In this document: in pieces, positions 9,942 through 19,059 of the stretch
How the letters are laid out: every line of letters starts with the position of its first letter
Position numbering within the stretch: position 1 is the first letter of the stretch
Assembly (NCBI GenBank): GCA_036898135.1
Contig: CM072526.1
Location: 9,691,726-9,755,725, forward strand
Source of the DNA: Oncomelania hupensis
Taxonomy: Eukaryota; Mollusca; Gastropoda; Littorinimorpha; Pomatiopsidae
Direction: 5' to 3'
DNA: 64,000 bases
The notes under the pieces: model-generated
Seen by the model: the letters and a program-made list of their open reading frames with translations, nothing else
Told to the model about the DNA's origin: nothing
Database searches by the model: none
Made by a program: the position numbers and the translations under genes

Positions 9942-10972
9942 CTCAATCAATATTTCCACGAGTACAACTCGTCTTCAAAACCCACCTCACAAATATTTTC
10001 AAATAATCATGTACAGAACAGTAGAAAAACGAATACTCACAGTTTGCTTTGTGCCACACAATATTATAAGTCCAAAGGAATTATTCACAATATTATAAGT
10101 CCAAAGAGTTATTCACAATATTATAAGTCCAAAGAATTGTTCACAATATTATAAGTCCACAGAATTATTCACAATATTATAAGTCCACAGAATTATTCAC
10201 AATATTATAACTCCACGACTCCCACTGTCATAATCTCTCTACCTACACCGTCTTTCCCCCTTCGTCGCTCTTCTCTCATTCTACTCCTCCTCTTCTTCTT
10301 CGTCGCACTTCTCTCTTCGTCAGCTCTCCTCTTCGTCAGCTCTTCTCTTCGTCAGCTCTTCTATCTTCGTCGGCCCTTCACTTCGTCGGCTCTTCCCTTC
10401 GGCAGTTTTTTTCTCTCTTCGTCAGCTCTCTCTCTTTACGTCAGCTCTTCTTCTTTCGTCAGCTCTTCTCTCTTCGTCGGCTCATCTCTTCGTCAGCTCT
10501 CCTCTTCATCAGCTCTTCTCTTCGTCAGCTCTCTCGTCTTCTTCTCGCTTCCTCTTCTTCTTCTTCGTATTCTTCTTCTTCTCTCTTCCTGTTCCCCTTC
10601 TTCTCTCTTCCTGTTCCCCTTCTCACTTCCTCTTCTTCTCTTCTGCTTCACTTCTTCTTCGTCGTATTCTTCTTCTCTCTTCTCCTTCTCCTTCTCACTT
10701 ATTCTTCTCCTATCTTCTTCTCCTCCTTCTCACTTCTTCTTCTTCTCTGTAGCCCCGCTACAGGTCTCTCACTCTACAGGGAAATTATCAGCGAACACTG
10801 TCGCCAGAGAGCACACACCCTCTCTCCACTCAAAACATACGAAGACTGACAAAAATCCAGCTCACTAATTTGCCGCCAACTAAAAATTCGTGACGTCATT
10901 GACTAGTAGGCCTATATTACTACAACCGTACTGTCAATGTCTTATACACAAATATCGGTCCGTGACATGAGC

Positions 10973-11105
10973 GCACAGCAGGCCTATCTGCAGCGCCCAG
11001 CACCTGCCCAGATCAGCGTCCATACTGGACAAACTTTACAGTAGAAGCGAAGAAGGACTTCCGGCTAAGCAATTTATATATATAGATGATAGTACTGAAC
11101 TTTGA
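10973..11105. other. short unique segment downstream of the BBE-type gene
   Basis: The right-hand flank of the Ty3/gypsy insertion. No feature is seen. Confidence 0.4.
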
Positions 11106-11129
11106 TGACGATGATGATAATGATGATGA

Positions 11130-11163
<34 letters not shown>

Positions 11164-11290
11164 GGTGAAGTTGTGATAACATAGTTGTTGTTGTTGCTGT
11201 TGCTGCACTGCTACTACCACTGATAATACTGATATGGTAATTACGATGCCGCTTCTTGGTCATCTTATTGTTCTTCTTCTTGTTCTTCTC

Positions 11291-11336
<46 letters not shown>

Positions 11337-11400
11337 CGACGACGATGATGATGATTACGACGATGACGACGACGATGATGATGATGTTGATGATGATACA
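11106..11400. repeat. (GAT)n and (GAC/GAT)n trinucleotide microsatellites
   Basis: Two imperfect trinucleotide blocks (about 11106-11167 and 11290-11397) separated by a (GTT)n-like stretch. The poly-His and poly-Ile frames over them are artefacts of the repeat. Confidence 0.85.
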
Positions 11401-11494
11401 AGTATAACTTGTGCTTGTCGTGGCGCCGAAAACAACAACGATAACAACAGCATTAACAGTGTCGATAACGACAATAACGGCGAAGATGAGGGTA

Positions 11495-11695
11495 TTAATA
11501 CAAATGTACCTGTTGATAGGTGGAGTTGAGGTCAGAGGCCACACAGTTGTGGCACCAGAAGAAGTTGTTGGGGTCCCATTCTTTCTTTGTCTCCAGAAGG
11601 CGGTTGTAGTTGTCCGCGTTGCACCAGAACTGGACCTTCCAGTCCGGCAGGTCTTGCGCTGCTTCGTTAAAGCACGGAATTAGATCACTGGAAGG
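11495..11695 (-). CDS. BBE-type FAD oxidoreductase, C-terminal exon
   Basis: On the minus strand a phase-0 acceptor (GACAG) at 11696-11700 precedes 66 codons and a TAA at 11495-11497. Part of the product, DNYNRLLETKKEWDPNNFFW followed by CHNCVASDL, has the pattern of the berberine bridge (BBE) C-terminal domain of FAD-linked oxidoreductases (NY-RL---K--YDP-N-F). These enzymes oxidise small alcohols, sugars or alkaloid-like substrates using a covalently bound FAD. The N-terminal FAD domain is not visible in this window. A consensus donor (CAG/GTACAT, about 11506) lies 9 bases before the stop, so a further tiny exon is possible. The exon joins 13369-13499 without a frame break. Confidence 0.7.
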   Translation of the reverse strand, partial: PSSDLIPCFNEAAQDLPDWKVQFWCNADNYNRLLETKKEWDPNNFFWCHNCVASDLNSTYQQVHLY

Positions 11696-11871
11696 CTGTC
11701 TTTGAATCTAGGTCACGAAAGTGTGCACGAGTGGGAGTGACTAAATTGAAAAGATAGCGCACTTCCGGTCTCATATTCTGCATTTTAGCCTAATACGACT
11801 TCACGAACTTGGAGGCTGCACTGAGATTAGAATCAAGGTTTGAACATAAATATGATCAGCTAACTGAGAGA

Positions 11872-12010
11872 TATACCTTTTACGACCAAACGGTCACACA
11901 AGCTGTGGTTTAAAGATTTGTGATTTAAAAAGATACAGATCTGGGGTTTAAAAATCATATTATGTATAGTATTTATTGTCTTTGATTCCCAAAACAAAAA
12001 AACAACAACA
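11872..12010 (-). repeat. body of tRNA-Asp SINE, headless copy
   Basis: About 130 bases ('acgaccaaacggtcacacaa' onward) closely match 12172-12290, the part that follows the tRNA-Asp in the neighbouring copy. This copy has lost, or never had, the tRNA head. Confidence 0.65.
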
Positions 12011-12171
12011 ACAACAAAAAAAGCATCCCCATTAGAACCCATATTACAATCCCTACAAAATCTTTCTTTCCTTATTACACCTTCCCGCCTTCCTAATTCT
12101 ATTTGTAACTTATGATCTGAACAACGAAATTTTATCAAAGTATGAAAATAAATATCAGGTAACAGAGATAA

Positions 12172-12387
12172 TTACGACCAAACGGTCACACAAGCTGCGG
12201 TTTAAAGATCTGCGCTTTAAAAAGATACAGATCTGGGGTTTAAAAATCATATTATGTACAGTATTTATTGTCTTTAATTCCCAAAACAAAAACAAGAAGA
12301 AAACAAAAACAAGATCTCCCCGGCGGGGAATTGAACCCCGGTCTCCCGCGTGACATGCGGGGTTACTGACCACTATGCTACCGAGAA
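12172..12387 (-). mobile_element. tRNA-Asp-headed SINE-like repeat
   Basis: A tRNA-Asp sequence at the 5' end (12316-12387) is followed on the minus strand by a T-rich linker and a ~120 bp body shared with 11872-12010. The duplicated body beside a tRNA head suggests a SINE. A true tRNA gene next to a repeat is the alternative. Confidence 0.5.
12316..12387 (-). tRNA. tRNA-Asp (GTC), gene or intact SINE head
   Basis: Exactly 72 nt that fold as a full cloverleaf. The acceptor arms TTCTCGG and CCGGGGA pair with two G-U pairs, the anticodon arm is CCCGC-ATGTCAC-GCGGG with GTC at positions 34-36, and the T arm is CGGGG-TTCAATT-CCCCG. A T5 run lies about 8 bases downstream and could terminate RNA polymerase III. 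No CCA is encoded and no intron is present. Confidence 0.7.
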
Positions 12388-12403
12388 ACTACGATTTTAA
12401 CCA

Positions 12404-12590
12404 ATAGGCTCTAGATGTAGTGTCAAGCCTCTGTACAAGCTGTTCAAGTTCTTGTTCCTCTCCAGCCAATCCATCAATGTCATTCGCAAAACAGAGGCTG
12501 GAGATTGCTCTACCCCCTATGCTGGCTGTGCCTTCGTGATCTGCAAGGGCATCTGTCATGATGCGCTCTAGGAAGATGTTGAAGAGTGTT
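12404..12590 (-). mobile_element. internal fragment of RTE LINE
   Basis: About 187 bases match the reverse transcriptase region around the catalytic motif of the 8410-9941 and 30518-32739 copies. Here FADDI has become FANDI, and both ends are abrupt, so it is a dead fragment. Confidence 0.85.
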
Positions 12591-13209
12591 TTAAGCACTC
12601 AAAAATAAAGTGAAATTCATCCCCAATAGTGATCTAATTCCGTGACTCAATGAATACTTTATGCAATACAGTCTTTGACAGTCTTTTTGGTTAACAATGA
12701 CAAGAAGTAGGCCTACTTGCAAAACATATATTTTGTATACTACCCTTTTTACCCCTTCACATCCTTCATGATCATCACACAAAAATAAACAGAAAAAAAA
12801 GAAATTCGTCCAAGTTTAACTGAGAAGCCATTGCAAACCAAAAACGGAAGTGAAGCTTCTTTTCAACTCGATTTGTGACGAATCGCATCGCTTCGCGAGC
12901 AGAGAATTGAAGAGTCGCTCGCAAAGCCAACCTTCCAGAGTGATCTAATTCCGTGGTTAAAGTACACTCCGGCTCAGATCTTCGCCAGTTCATCCCGTCA
13001 CTGTAAACAAAAAATGTAAGCGAGTCCTTTTTAATTTAGTGTGGCGATGACTACCAACAGCCGAAACAGGTGTCTCACACTCCCTACTCCACTAAGCGTA
13101 CTCCTCTCTACGCCCACGTCCCGATGTGTTCCCCTGTGTGCCCTGAGCATGTAGTTAACATGGACGATGCTGCGCCTGACACATGGTTCAAAATAATCAT
13201 AATCATCAT
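12591..13209. other. intron sequence with short dispersed repeats
   Basis: No coding sequence is supported. The 17-mer AGTGATCTAATTCCGTG occurs near 12627 and 12938 on the plus strand and again, inverted, at the start of the 11495-11695 exon. Confidence 0.4.
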
Positions 13210-13294
13210 CATCTTCATCCTAAAGAAGAAGAAGAAGCAGAAGGAGAAGAAGAAGAAGAAGAAGAAGAAGAAGAAGAAGAAGATGATGATGATA

Positions 13295-13366
<72 letters not shown>

Positions 13367-13367
13367 A
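13210..13367. repeat. (GAA)n-(GAT)n microsatellite at a splice donor
   Basis: About 60 bases of GAA repeats turn into about 90 bases of GAT repeats. The array ends two bases from the 5' splice site of the exon at 13369-13499. Poly-acidic and poly-Ile frames here are artefacts. Confidence 0.9.
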
Positions 13368-13368
13368 C

Positions 13369-13499
13369 CTCCACGGCCTGGTTGATGTAAGTACTCTCTG
13401 CACCCGCCCACCTATAAAGGGCACAGGTAAGGGCGAACAACCTTGAACGGAACTTGGGGTTGACAAAAGTTGCCCCGCTTTGAACGTTATTCATGGCGA
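13369..13499 (-). CDS. BBE-type FAD oxidoreductase, internal exon
   Basis: On the minus strand a pyrimidine-rich tract and GCAG acceptor (13500-13503) precede 131 coding bases and a GAG/GTAATC donor (13364-13369). The product includes GATFVNPKFRSRLFAL and YRWAGAESTYINQAVE, resembling the segment of BBE-type oxidoreductases just before the BBE domain. The exon starts with two bases of a split codon, matching the one base left by 18401-18620, and ends in phase 0, matching 11495-11695. Its 5.0 kb upstream intron holds four satellite arrays. Confidence 0.65.
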
Positions 13500-13974
13500 C
13501 TGCAAACAAACAAACAAGAAAGGTTAAAATAGTAATTGATTGTTCTTGTACAGCGCGCTCACCAGGTCAAAGGGCTGATCAAGGCGCAGGATGAAGTCTG
13601 GATCTGACTCAAGGAACACAAGCCTTCAACCTGCTGCATTAAAGGCACTGTCCAAACGCCACAGCCAACTGAACCTGCACTCACGTCAAAAATGGGTGAA
13701 TGCATATTTCAATATTTGTGCATGCCTATCACTTGCTCTTTTGGCAGATGACCGGATTCTTTCACGGGCCGTTGCAGCGACAGAGGTTGGAGAGTGAGCG
13801 AGATGGAGGGATGACGGGAGGTGGGTAAGGGGTGGGTTGGGATTTACAACAACAATTAAAACAGTCCAAACTGAAAGTGGAAAAAAATATGTGCACGAAG
13901 CGAGTATTGTACTACAGCTGAACCTCCGTGCCAGCAGACATTACAGGAAAGTAAACATCCTTTGGGGACACTTT
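13500..13974. other. intron with a SINE-tail fragment
   Basis: Around 13555-13625 the text 'ctcaccaggtcaaaggg..gatcaaggcgcagg' is a diverged copy of the SINE-derived 49 bp unit seen at 14545-15052. Nothing else is recognised. Confidence 0.45.
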
Positions 13975-14544
13975 GAACAGTGTGTGTTTGGGGGCATTTC
14001 AGACGGAACTGTTCATTATATTTATCTGTGTTTGGGGGCATTTCAGAGGGAACTGTTCATTATATTCATCATTGTGTGTTTGAGGGCATTTCAGACGGAA
14101 CTGTTCATTATATTTATCTGTGTTTAGGGGCATTTCAGAGGGAACTGTTCATTATATTTATCTGTGTTTGGGGGCATTTCAGAGGGAACTGTTCATTATA
14201 TTCATCATTGTGTGTTTGGGGGCATTTCAGACGGAACTGTTCATTATATTTATTTGTGTTTGGGGGCATTTCAGAGGGAACTGTCCATTATATTTCTTGT
14301 TGTGTGTTTGGGGGCATTTCAGACGGAACTGTTCATTATATTTATCATTGTGTGTTTGGGGGCATTTCAGACGGAACTGTTCATTATATTTATCATTGTG
14401 TGTTTGGGGGCATTTCAGACGGAACTGTTCATTATATTTATCATTGTGTGTTTGGGGGCATTTCAGACGGAGCTGTTCATTATATTTATCATTGTGTGTT
14501 TGGGGGCATTTCAGACGGAACTGTTCATTATATTTATCATTGTT
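13975..14544. repeat. 48 bp minisatellite
   Basis: About 12 units of 'tgtgtttgggggcatttcag' plus 'acggaactgttcattatatt', with exact 48 bp spacing in the second half (14351, 14399, 14447). Shorter units lacking 'catt' occur in the first half. The period is a multiple of three, so three long frames stay open; they are not genes. Confidence 0.95.
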
Positions 14545-15052
14545 ATAGAGCGCTGTTTCAGCTCAAGATCTGCTCAAGGCGCTGGCCAATACAGGATCTA
14601 ACTCACCAGATCAAAGATCTGCTCAAGGCGCTGACCAATACAGGATCTAACTCACCAGGTCAAAGAGCTGCTCAAGGCGCTGGCCAATACAGGATCTAAC
14701 TCACCAGGTCAAAGAGCTGCTCAAGGCGCTGACCAATACAGGATCTAACTCACCAGGTCAAAGAGCTGCTCAAGGCGCTGACCAATACAGGATCTAACTC
14801 ACCAGGTCAAAGAGCTGCTCAAGGCGCTGGCCAATACAGGATCTAACTCACCAGGTCAAAGGAAGAGCTGCTCAAGGCGTTGACCAATACAGGATCTAAC
14901 TCACCAGGTCAAAGAGCTGCTCAAGGCGCTGGCCAATACAGGATCTAACTCACCAGGTCAAAGAGCTGCTCAAGCCGCTGGCCAATACAGGATCTAACTC
15001 ACCAGGTCAAAGGAAGAGCTGCTCAAGGCGCTGGCCAATACAGGATCTAACT
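14545..15052 (-). repeat. 49 bp minisatellite derived from a SINE tail
   Basis: About 10 units of 49 bp ('ctcaaggcgctggccaatac...'). On the minus strand the unit corresponds to the SINE segment TTAGATACTGTATCGGCCAG present at 33105-33125. The left end runs into a GCGCT-containing SINE 3' tail. Confidence 0.85.
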
Positions 15053-15186
15053 CACGTCGCCCACTTGCTGCCTTAGGCGCACGGTCGTGAACCCCAAACA
15101 ACTGAGCACAATCCTGGGATGGGGGAGAAGGGACCTAGTGCATGCTGGGTGTATTTATGTAGCTGGCACTGCCCCGTCTATGACAT
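15053..15186 (-). mobile_element. body of tRNA-derived SINE between two satellites
   Basis: Minus-strand match to about 32950-33110 of the intact SINE, including CACCCAGCATGCACTAGGTC. The element is continuous in order with the 49 bp array on one side and the 39 bp array on the other. Confidence 0.8.
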
Positions 15187-17092
15187 GCAGGAGTGTCAGA
15201 CTCTTCCTGTACTTGGCTACGCTATAGTGTAGTGTCAGACTCTTCCTGAACTTGGCTACGTTATAGTGTAGTGTCAGACTCTTCCTGTACTTGGCTACGC
15301 TATAGCGTAGTGTCAGACTCTTCCTGTACTTGGCTATGCTATAGTGTAGTGTCAGACTCTTCCTGTACTTGGCTACGTTATAGCGTAGTGTCAGACTCTT
15401 CCTGTACTTGGCTATGCTATAGCGTAGTGTCACACTCTTCCTGTACTTGGCTATGCTATAGCGTAGTGTCAGACTCTTCCTGTACTTGGCTACGCTATAG
15501 CGTAGTGTCAGACTCTTCCTGTACTTGGCTACGCTATAGCGTAGTGTCAGACTCTTCCTGTACTTGGCTATAGCGTAGTGTCAGACTCTTCCTGTACTTG
15601 GCTATGCTATAGTGTAGTGTCAGACTCTTCCTGTACTTGGCTATGCTATAGCGTAGTGTCAGACTCTTCCTGTACTTGGCTACATTATAGCGTAGTGTCA
15701 GACTCTTCCTGTACTTGGCTACGCTATAGTGTAGTGTCTGACTCTTCCTGTACTTGGCTACGCTATAGTGTAGTGTCAGACTCTTCCTGTACTTGGCTAT
15801 GCTATAGCGTAGTGTCAGACTCTTCCTGTACTTGGCTACGCTATAGCGTAGTGTCAAACTCTTCCTGTACTTGGCTACGCTTTAGTGTAGTGTCAAACTC
15901 TTCCTGTAATTGGCTACGCTATAACGTAGTGTCAGACTCTTCCTGTTCTTTGCTACGCTATAGCATAGTGTCAAACTCTTCCTGTAATTGGCTACGCTAT
16001 AACGTAGTGTCAGACTCTTCCTGTTCTTTTCTACGATTTAGCGTAGTGTCAGACTCTTCCTGTACTTGGCTACGCTATAACGTAGTGTCAGACTCTTCCT
16101 GTACTTGGCTACGTTATAGTGTAGTGTCAGACTCTTCCTGTACTTGGCTACGCTATAGTGTAGTGTCAGACTCTTCCTGTACTTGGCTATGCTATAGCGT
16201 AGTGTCAGACTCTTCCTGTACTTGGCTACGCTTTAGCGTAGTGTCTGACTCTTCCTGTACTTGACTACGCTATAGCGTAGTGTCTGACTCTTCCTGTACT
16301 TGACTACGCTATAGCGTAGTGTCAGACTCTTCCTGTACTTGGCTATGTTATAACGTAGTGTCAGACTCTTCCTGTACTTGGCTACGTTATAGCGTAGTGT
16401 CTGACTCTTCCTGTACTTGGCTACGCTATAGCGTAGTGTCTGACTCTTCCTGTACTTGACTACGCTATAGCGTAGTGTCAGACTCTTCCTGTACTTTGCT
16501 ACGTTATAACGTAGTGTCACACTCTTCCTGTACTTGGCTACGTTATAGCGTAGTGTCACACTCTTCCTGTACTTGGCTACGCTATAGGTAGTGTCACACT
16601 CTTCCTGTACTTGGCTACGCTATAGGTAGTGTCACACTCTTCCTGTACTTGGCTACGCTATAGGTAGTGTCACACTCTTCCTGTACTTGGCTACGCTATA
16701 GGTAGTGTCAGACTCTTCCTGTACTTGGCTACGCTATAGTGTAGTGTCGGACTCTTTCTGTACTTTGCTACGCTATAGCGTAGTGTCACACTCTTCCTAT
16801 ACCTGGCTACGCTATAGTGTAGTGTCACACTCTTCCTATACTTGGCTACGCTGTAGTGTAGTGTCGGACTCTTTCTGTATTTTGCTACGCTATAGCGTAG
16901 TGTCACATTCTTCCTATACTTGGCTACGCTATAGTGTAGTGTCAGACTCTTCCTGCACTTTCTGGGTGTATTTATGTAGATGGCATTCCCCCGTCTAGGA
17001 CATGCAGGAGTGTCACATTCTTCCTGTACTTGGCTACGCTATAGCGTAGTGTCAGACTCTTCCTGTACTTGGCTACGCTATAGCGTAGTGCC
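15187..17092. repeat. 39 bp minisatellite with a palindromic core
   Basis: Roughly 48 units of 39 bp ('gtgtcagactcttcctgtac' plus 'ttggctacgctatagcgta'). Many units contain the perfect 16 bp palindrome CTACGCTATAGCGTAG. A second piece of the SINE body interrupts the array at about 16961-17010. Frames on both strands are open only because 39 is divisible by three. Confidence 0.95.
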
Positions 17093-17889
17093 ACCACACA
17101 ACGCTTTCATACAGACATGCGCATATGAGTACATCAACTTTTGAAAGTCGCAGTGTGTAGACTCAAGATAGTATGCGAAACTAAGGTGGACAAACCTCTA
17201 ATATTTTCATTTTAGAGTATGCTTGTAACGTTCGTCTGGCATTGACTACTGTTGTTTCAAAGAGAGTAGCCTTTTAACATGGAAAGGGACGCTACAAGTA
17301 ATACTAGTGGACCAAGTGGTGAATAGGAACAACGAAGCTTAACGTCCTATTGCATCAGCGTTAGGGACGATCACCACGTCGCCACCCTGACAATAGAAAC
17401 CAAGGCAGCGCTATATATACGTGCTACAATTAGAGGGAGCTAACACTGTTTTCCACAACACTCAAGGAAAGGTCTATTAATGAATTGTTGTCTCCCTTAC
17501 ACTGTGTGTAGCTTATTCTGTTGGAATCGGCATGCTAATTTTAGGATGTATTTTATATAAAAAAAAATAATTAATTGATCAATAGCAAAGATAATATTAT
17601 CAAACTTGGCTATTGGTTAGTTCATTCTAATTTCTTTATGGACCTAAACTTTCTGGTCTCTACTACATTAAAAAAAAAAACAATTGTGTTTGCTAACTCA
17701 AACAAATCACCCAGGATTGAACGATGAAAGGGGAAGCAACACGCACCAGCGTCTGAGCGATGGAATGCGTGCGTGCATTAACTAGACCTCGCCAGTTTAT
17801 ACTGTCATCCAAACAAGTGAGGACAGCATGGTCGTGCGTAAGGGTCATGAGATATAACCGTCGGTATTTCTGGCCGTCAGCCTGCAGCC
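17093..17889. other. intron, nothing recognised
   Basis: Apparently unique sequence inside the long intron of the BBE-type gene. No exon or repeat is supported. Confidence 0.4.
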
Positions 17890-18390
17890 TGGTACCGCCG
17901 TTTGCAATGTTATCACTTCACACTCAATGCACCAATGGCTGTGCCGCCGTTTGCAATGTTATAACTTCACACTCAATGCCACAATGGCTGTACCGCCGTT
18001 TGTAATGTTATCACTTCACACTCAATGCCCCAATGGCTGTACCACTGTTTGCAATGTTATCACTTCACACTCAATGCCCCAATGGCTGTACCACCGTTTG
18101 CAATGTTATCACTTCACACTCAATGCCCCAATGGCTGTACCGCCGTTTACAATGTTATCACTTCACACTCAATGCCACAATGGCTGTACCGCCGTTTGCA
18201 ATGTTATCACTTCACACTCAATGCCCCAATGGCTGTACAACCGTTTACAATGTTATCACTTCACACTCAATGCCACAATGGCTGTACAACCGTTTGCAAT
18301 GTTATCACTTCACACTCAATGCCACAATGGCTGTACCGCCGTTTACAATGTTATCACTTCACACTCAATGCCACAATGGCTGTACCGCCG
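17890..18390. repeat. 49 bp minisatellite next to a splice donor
   Basis: About 10 units of 'atgttatcacttcacactca' followed by 'atgccacaatggctgtaccg' and 'ccgtttgca'. The array ends about 10 bases from the GTAAG donor of the exon at 18401-18620. Confidence 0.95.
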
Positions 18391-18400
18391 CCCTTCTTAC

Positions 18401-18620
18401 CCCCAATCAAGGTGCCTGTGCAGGATGCTCCTGACTGGGTCAAGGACGGGACGTTCTGCAGGTTCATAAACATTGAGGCCAGGTGGTTGAGCTTGGCGTC
18501 GTTCTCAATGTCCGAGACCTGGATAAAGTTGTTCCAATTGTAGGCATTTGTTTCGTTGGGGTCCGCAGCGTTCATCTCGTATTTCAGGAAGGTGTCGTAG
18601 TACACACAGACAAACAAACA
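18401..18620 (-). CDS. upstream exon, probably of the BBE-type gene
   Basis: Minus-strand open frame ending ASCTGTLIG at a consensus donor (GGGG/GTAAGA, 18396-18401). It leaves one base that fits the two-base start of 13369-13499. Visible segments are YYDTFLKYEMNAADPNE, NWNNFIQVSDIENDAKLNHL and MNLQNVPSLTQSG. The acceptor is uncertain: AG at about 18624 (AAG/TCG) is possible but lacks a good pyrimidine tract, and one at about 18585 would shorten the exon. I do not recognise this segment by itself. It is assigned to the gene by strand, order and matching phase. Earlier exons carrying the FAD domain were not found. Confidence 0.5.
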
Positions 18621-18659
18621 TCGACTTCATTAACGCCTACCGTTTACAGATATTGACCC

Positions 18660-18760
18660 TCAGGATTGAAGCGAGAGTTGTGGCTGAGTGGTATAAGGCG
18701 GGACTAACTTGCCTTGTCCACAGGCCAGAAACCAATGGTGCTTGACAGGTGTGGGATCGT
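18660..18760 (+). repeat. tRNA-like SINE head, degenerate
   Basis: An A-box-like 'TGGCTGAGTGGTATAAGGCG' and, about 65 bases on, a B-box-like 'GGGATCGTGGACCC' resemble a decayed Ser- or Leu-type tRNA with a long variable arm. No cloverleaf can be completed. Confidence 0.3.
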
Positions 18761-18867
18761 GGACCCTGGGCATTATGGTCCTCTGAATATTATTTACTTT
18801 CCACTAGAGGTCCAGCTGTTTTCTCTGTGGGCGTAGACCTTGTCACCTTCTTTCACAGGCGGTTTGA

Positions 18868-18945
18868 TTCTGTCAGAGAGAGAGAGAGAGAGAACGAGAG
18901 AGAGAGAGAGAGAGTGTGTGAGAGAGAGTGTGTGTGTGTGTGTTT
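18868..18945. repeat. (GA)n-(TG)n microsatellite
   Basis: Runs of GA, interrupted once, followed by a short run of GT. Confidence 0.85.
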
Positions 18946-19059
18946 ACATGTGTACTTGTTCAAATGCGTGAATGTGAATGTGTGTTCATGGTCTTGATCA
19001 CCTTGGTGAAAAGAGTGGTTAATAACACAACCAATCAACCAACCAGCTTCTTCTTCTTC

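Larger units (their letters stand above)
872..10967 (-). mobile_element. complete Ty3/gypsy LTR retrotransposon with gag-PR-IN-RT-RH order
   Basis: Two long near-identical direct repeats (872-2191 and 8169-10967) both begin TGTAACG and end CGTGACA. They enclose a 6 kb internal region coding on the minus strand. The 5 bases outside each end are identical (TGAGC at 867-871 and 10968-10972), so the element is a whole insertion. A purine tract lies inside the left LTR and a TGG-starting primer site inside the right LTR, both as expected for minus orientation. The right LTR is interrupted by a LINE. The near-identity of the LTRs implies a recent insertion. No env-like frame is seen. The integrase lies upstream of reverse transcriptase, which is the order known for the Gmr1 group of Ty3/gypsy elements. 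Confidence 0.93.
8169..10967 (-). repeat. 5' LTR of Ty3/gypsy element 1, split by a LINE
   Basis: LTR sequence occupies 8169-8409 and 9942-10967. Compared with the intact LTR, about 26-28 bases (1110-1137 in the left copy) are missing at the LINE junction. The rest, including the pyrimidine tract, is nearly identical to the left LTR. Confidence 0.92.

Noticed and set aside
13070..13509. Poly-Met, poly-Asp, poly-His and poly-Leu frames
   Set aside because: They are translations of the (GAA)n-(GAT)n microsatellite. Only the exon at 13369-13499 is kept.
13980..16560. Several repeated-peptide frames of 90-240 codons
   Set aside because: They lie on 48 bp and 39 bp arrays whose periods are multiples of three, so open frames are expected by construction.
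15187..17092. Regularly spaced palindromic repeats resembling a CRISPR array
   Set aside because: There are no unique spacers, the repeats abut directly, and the DNA is eukaryotic.
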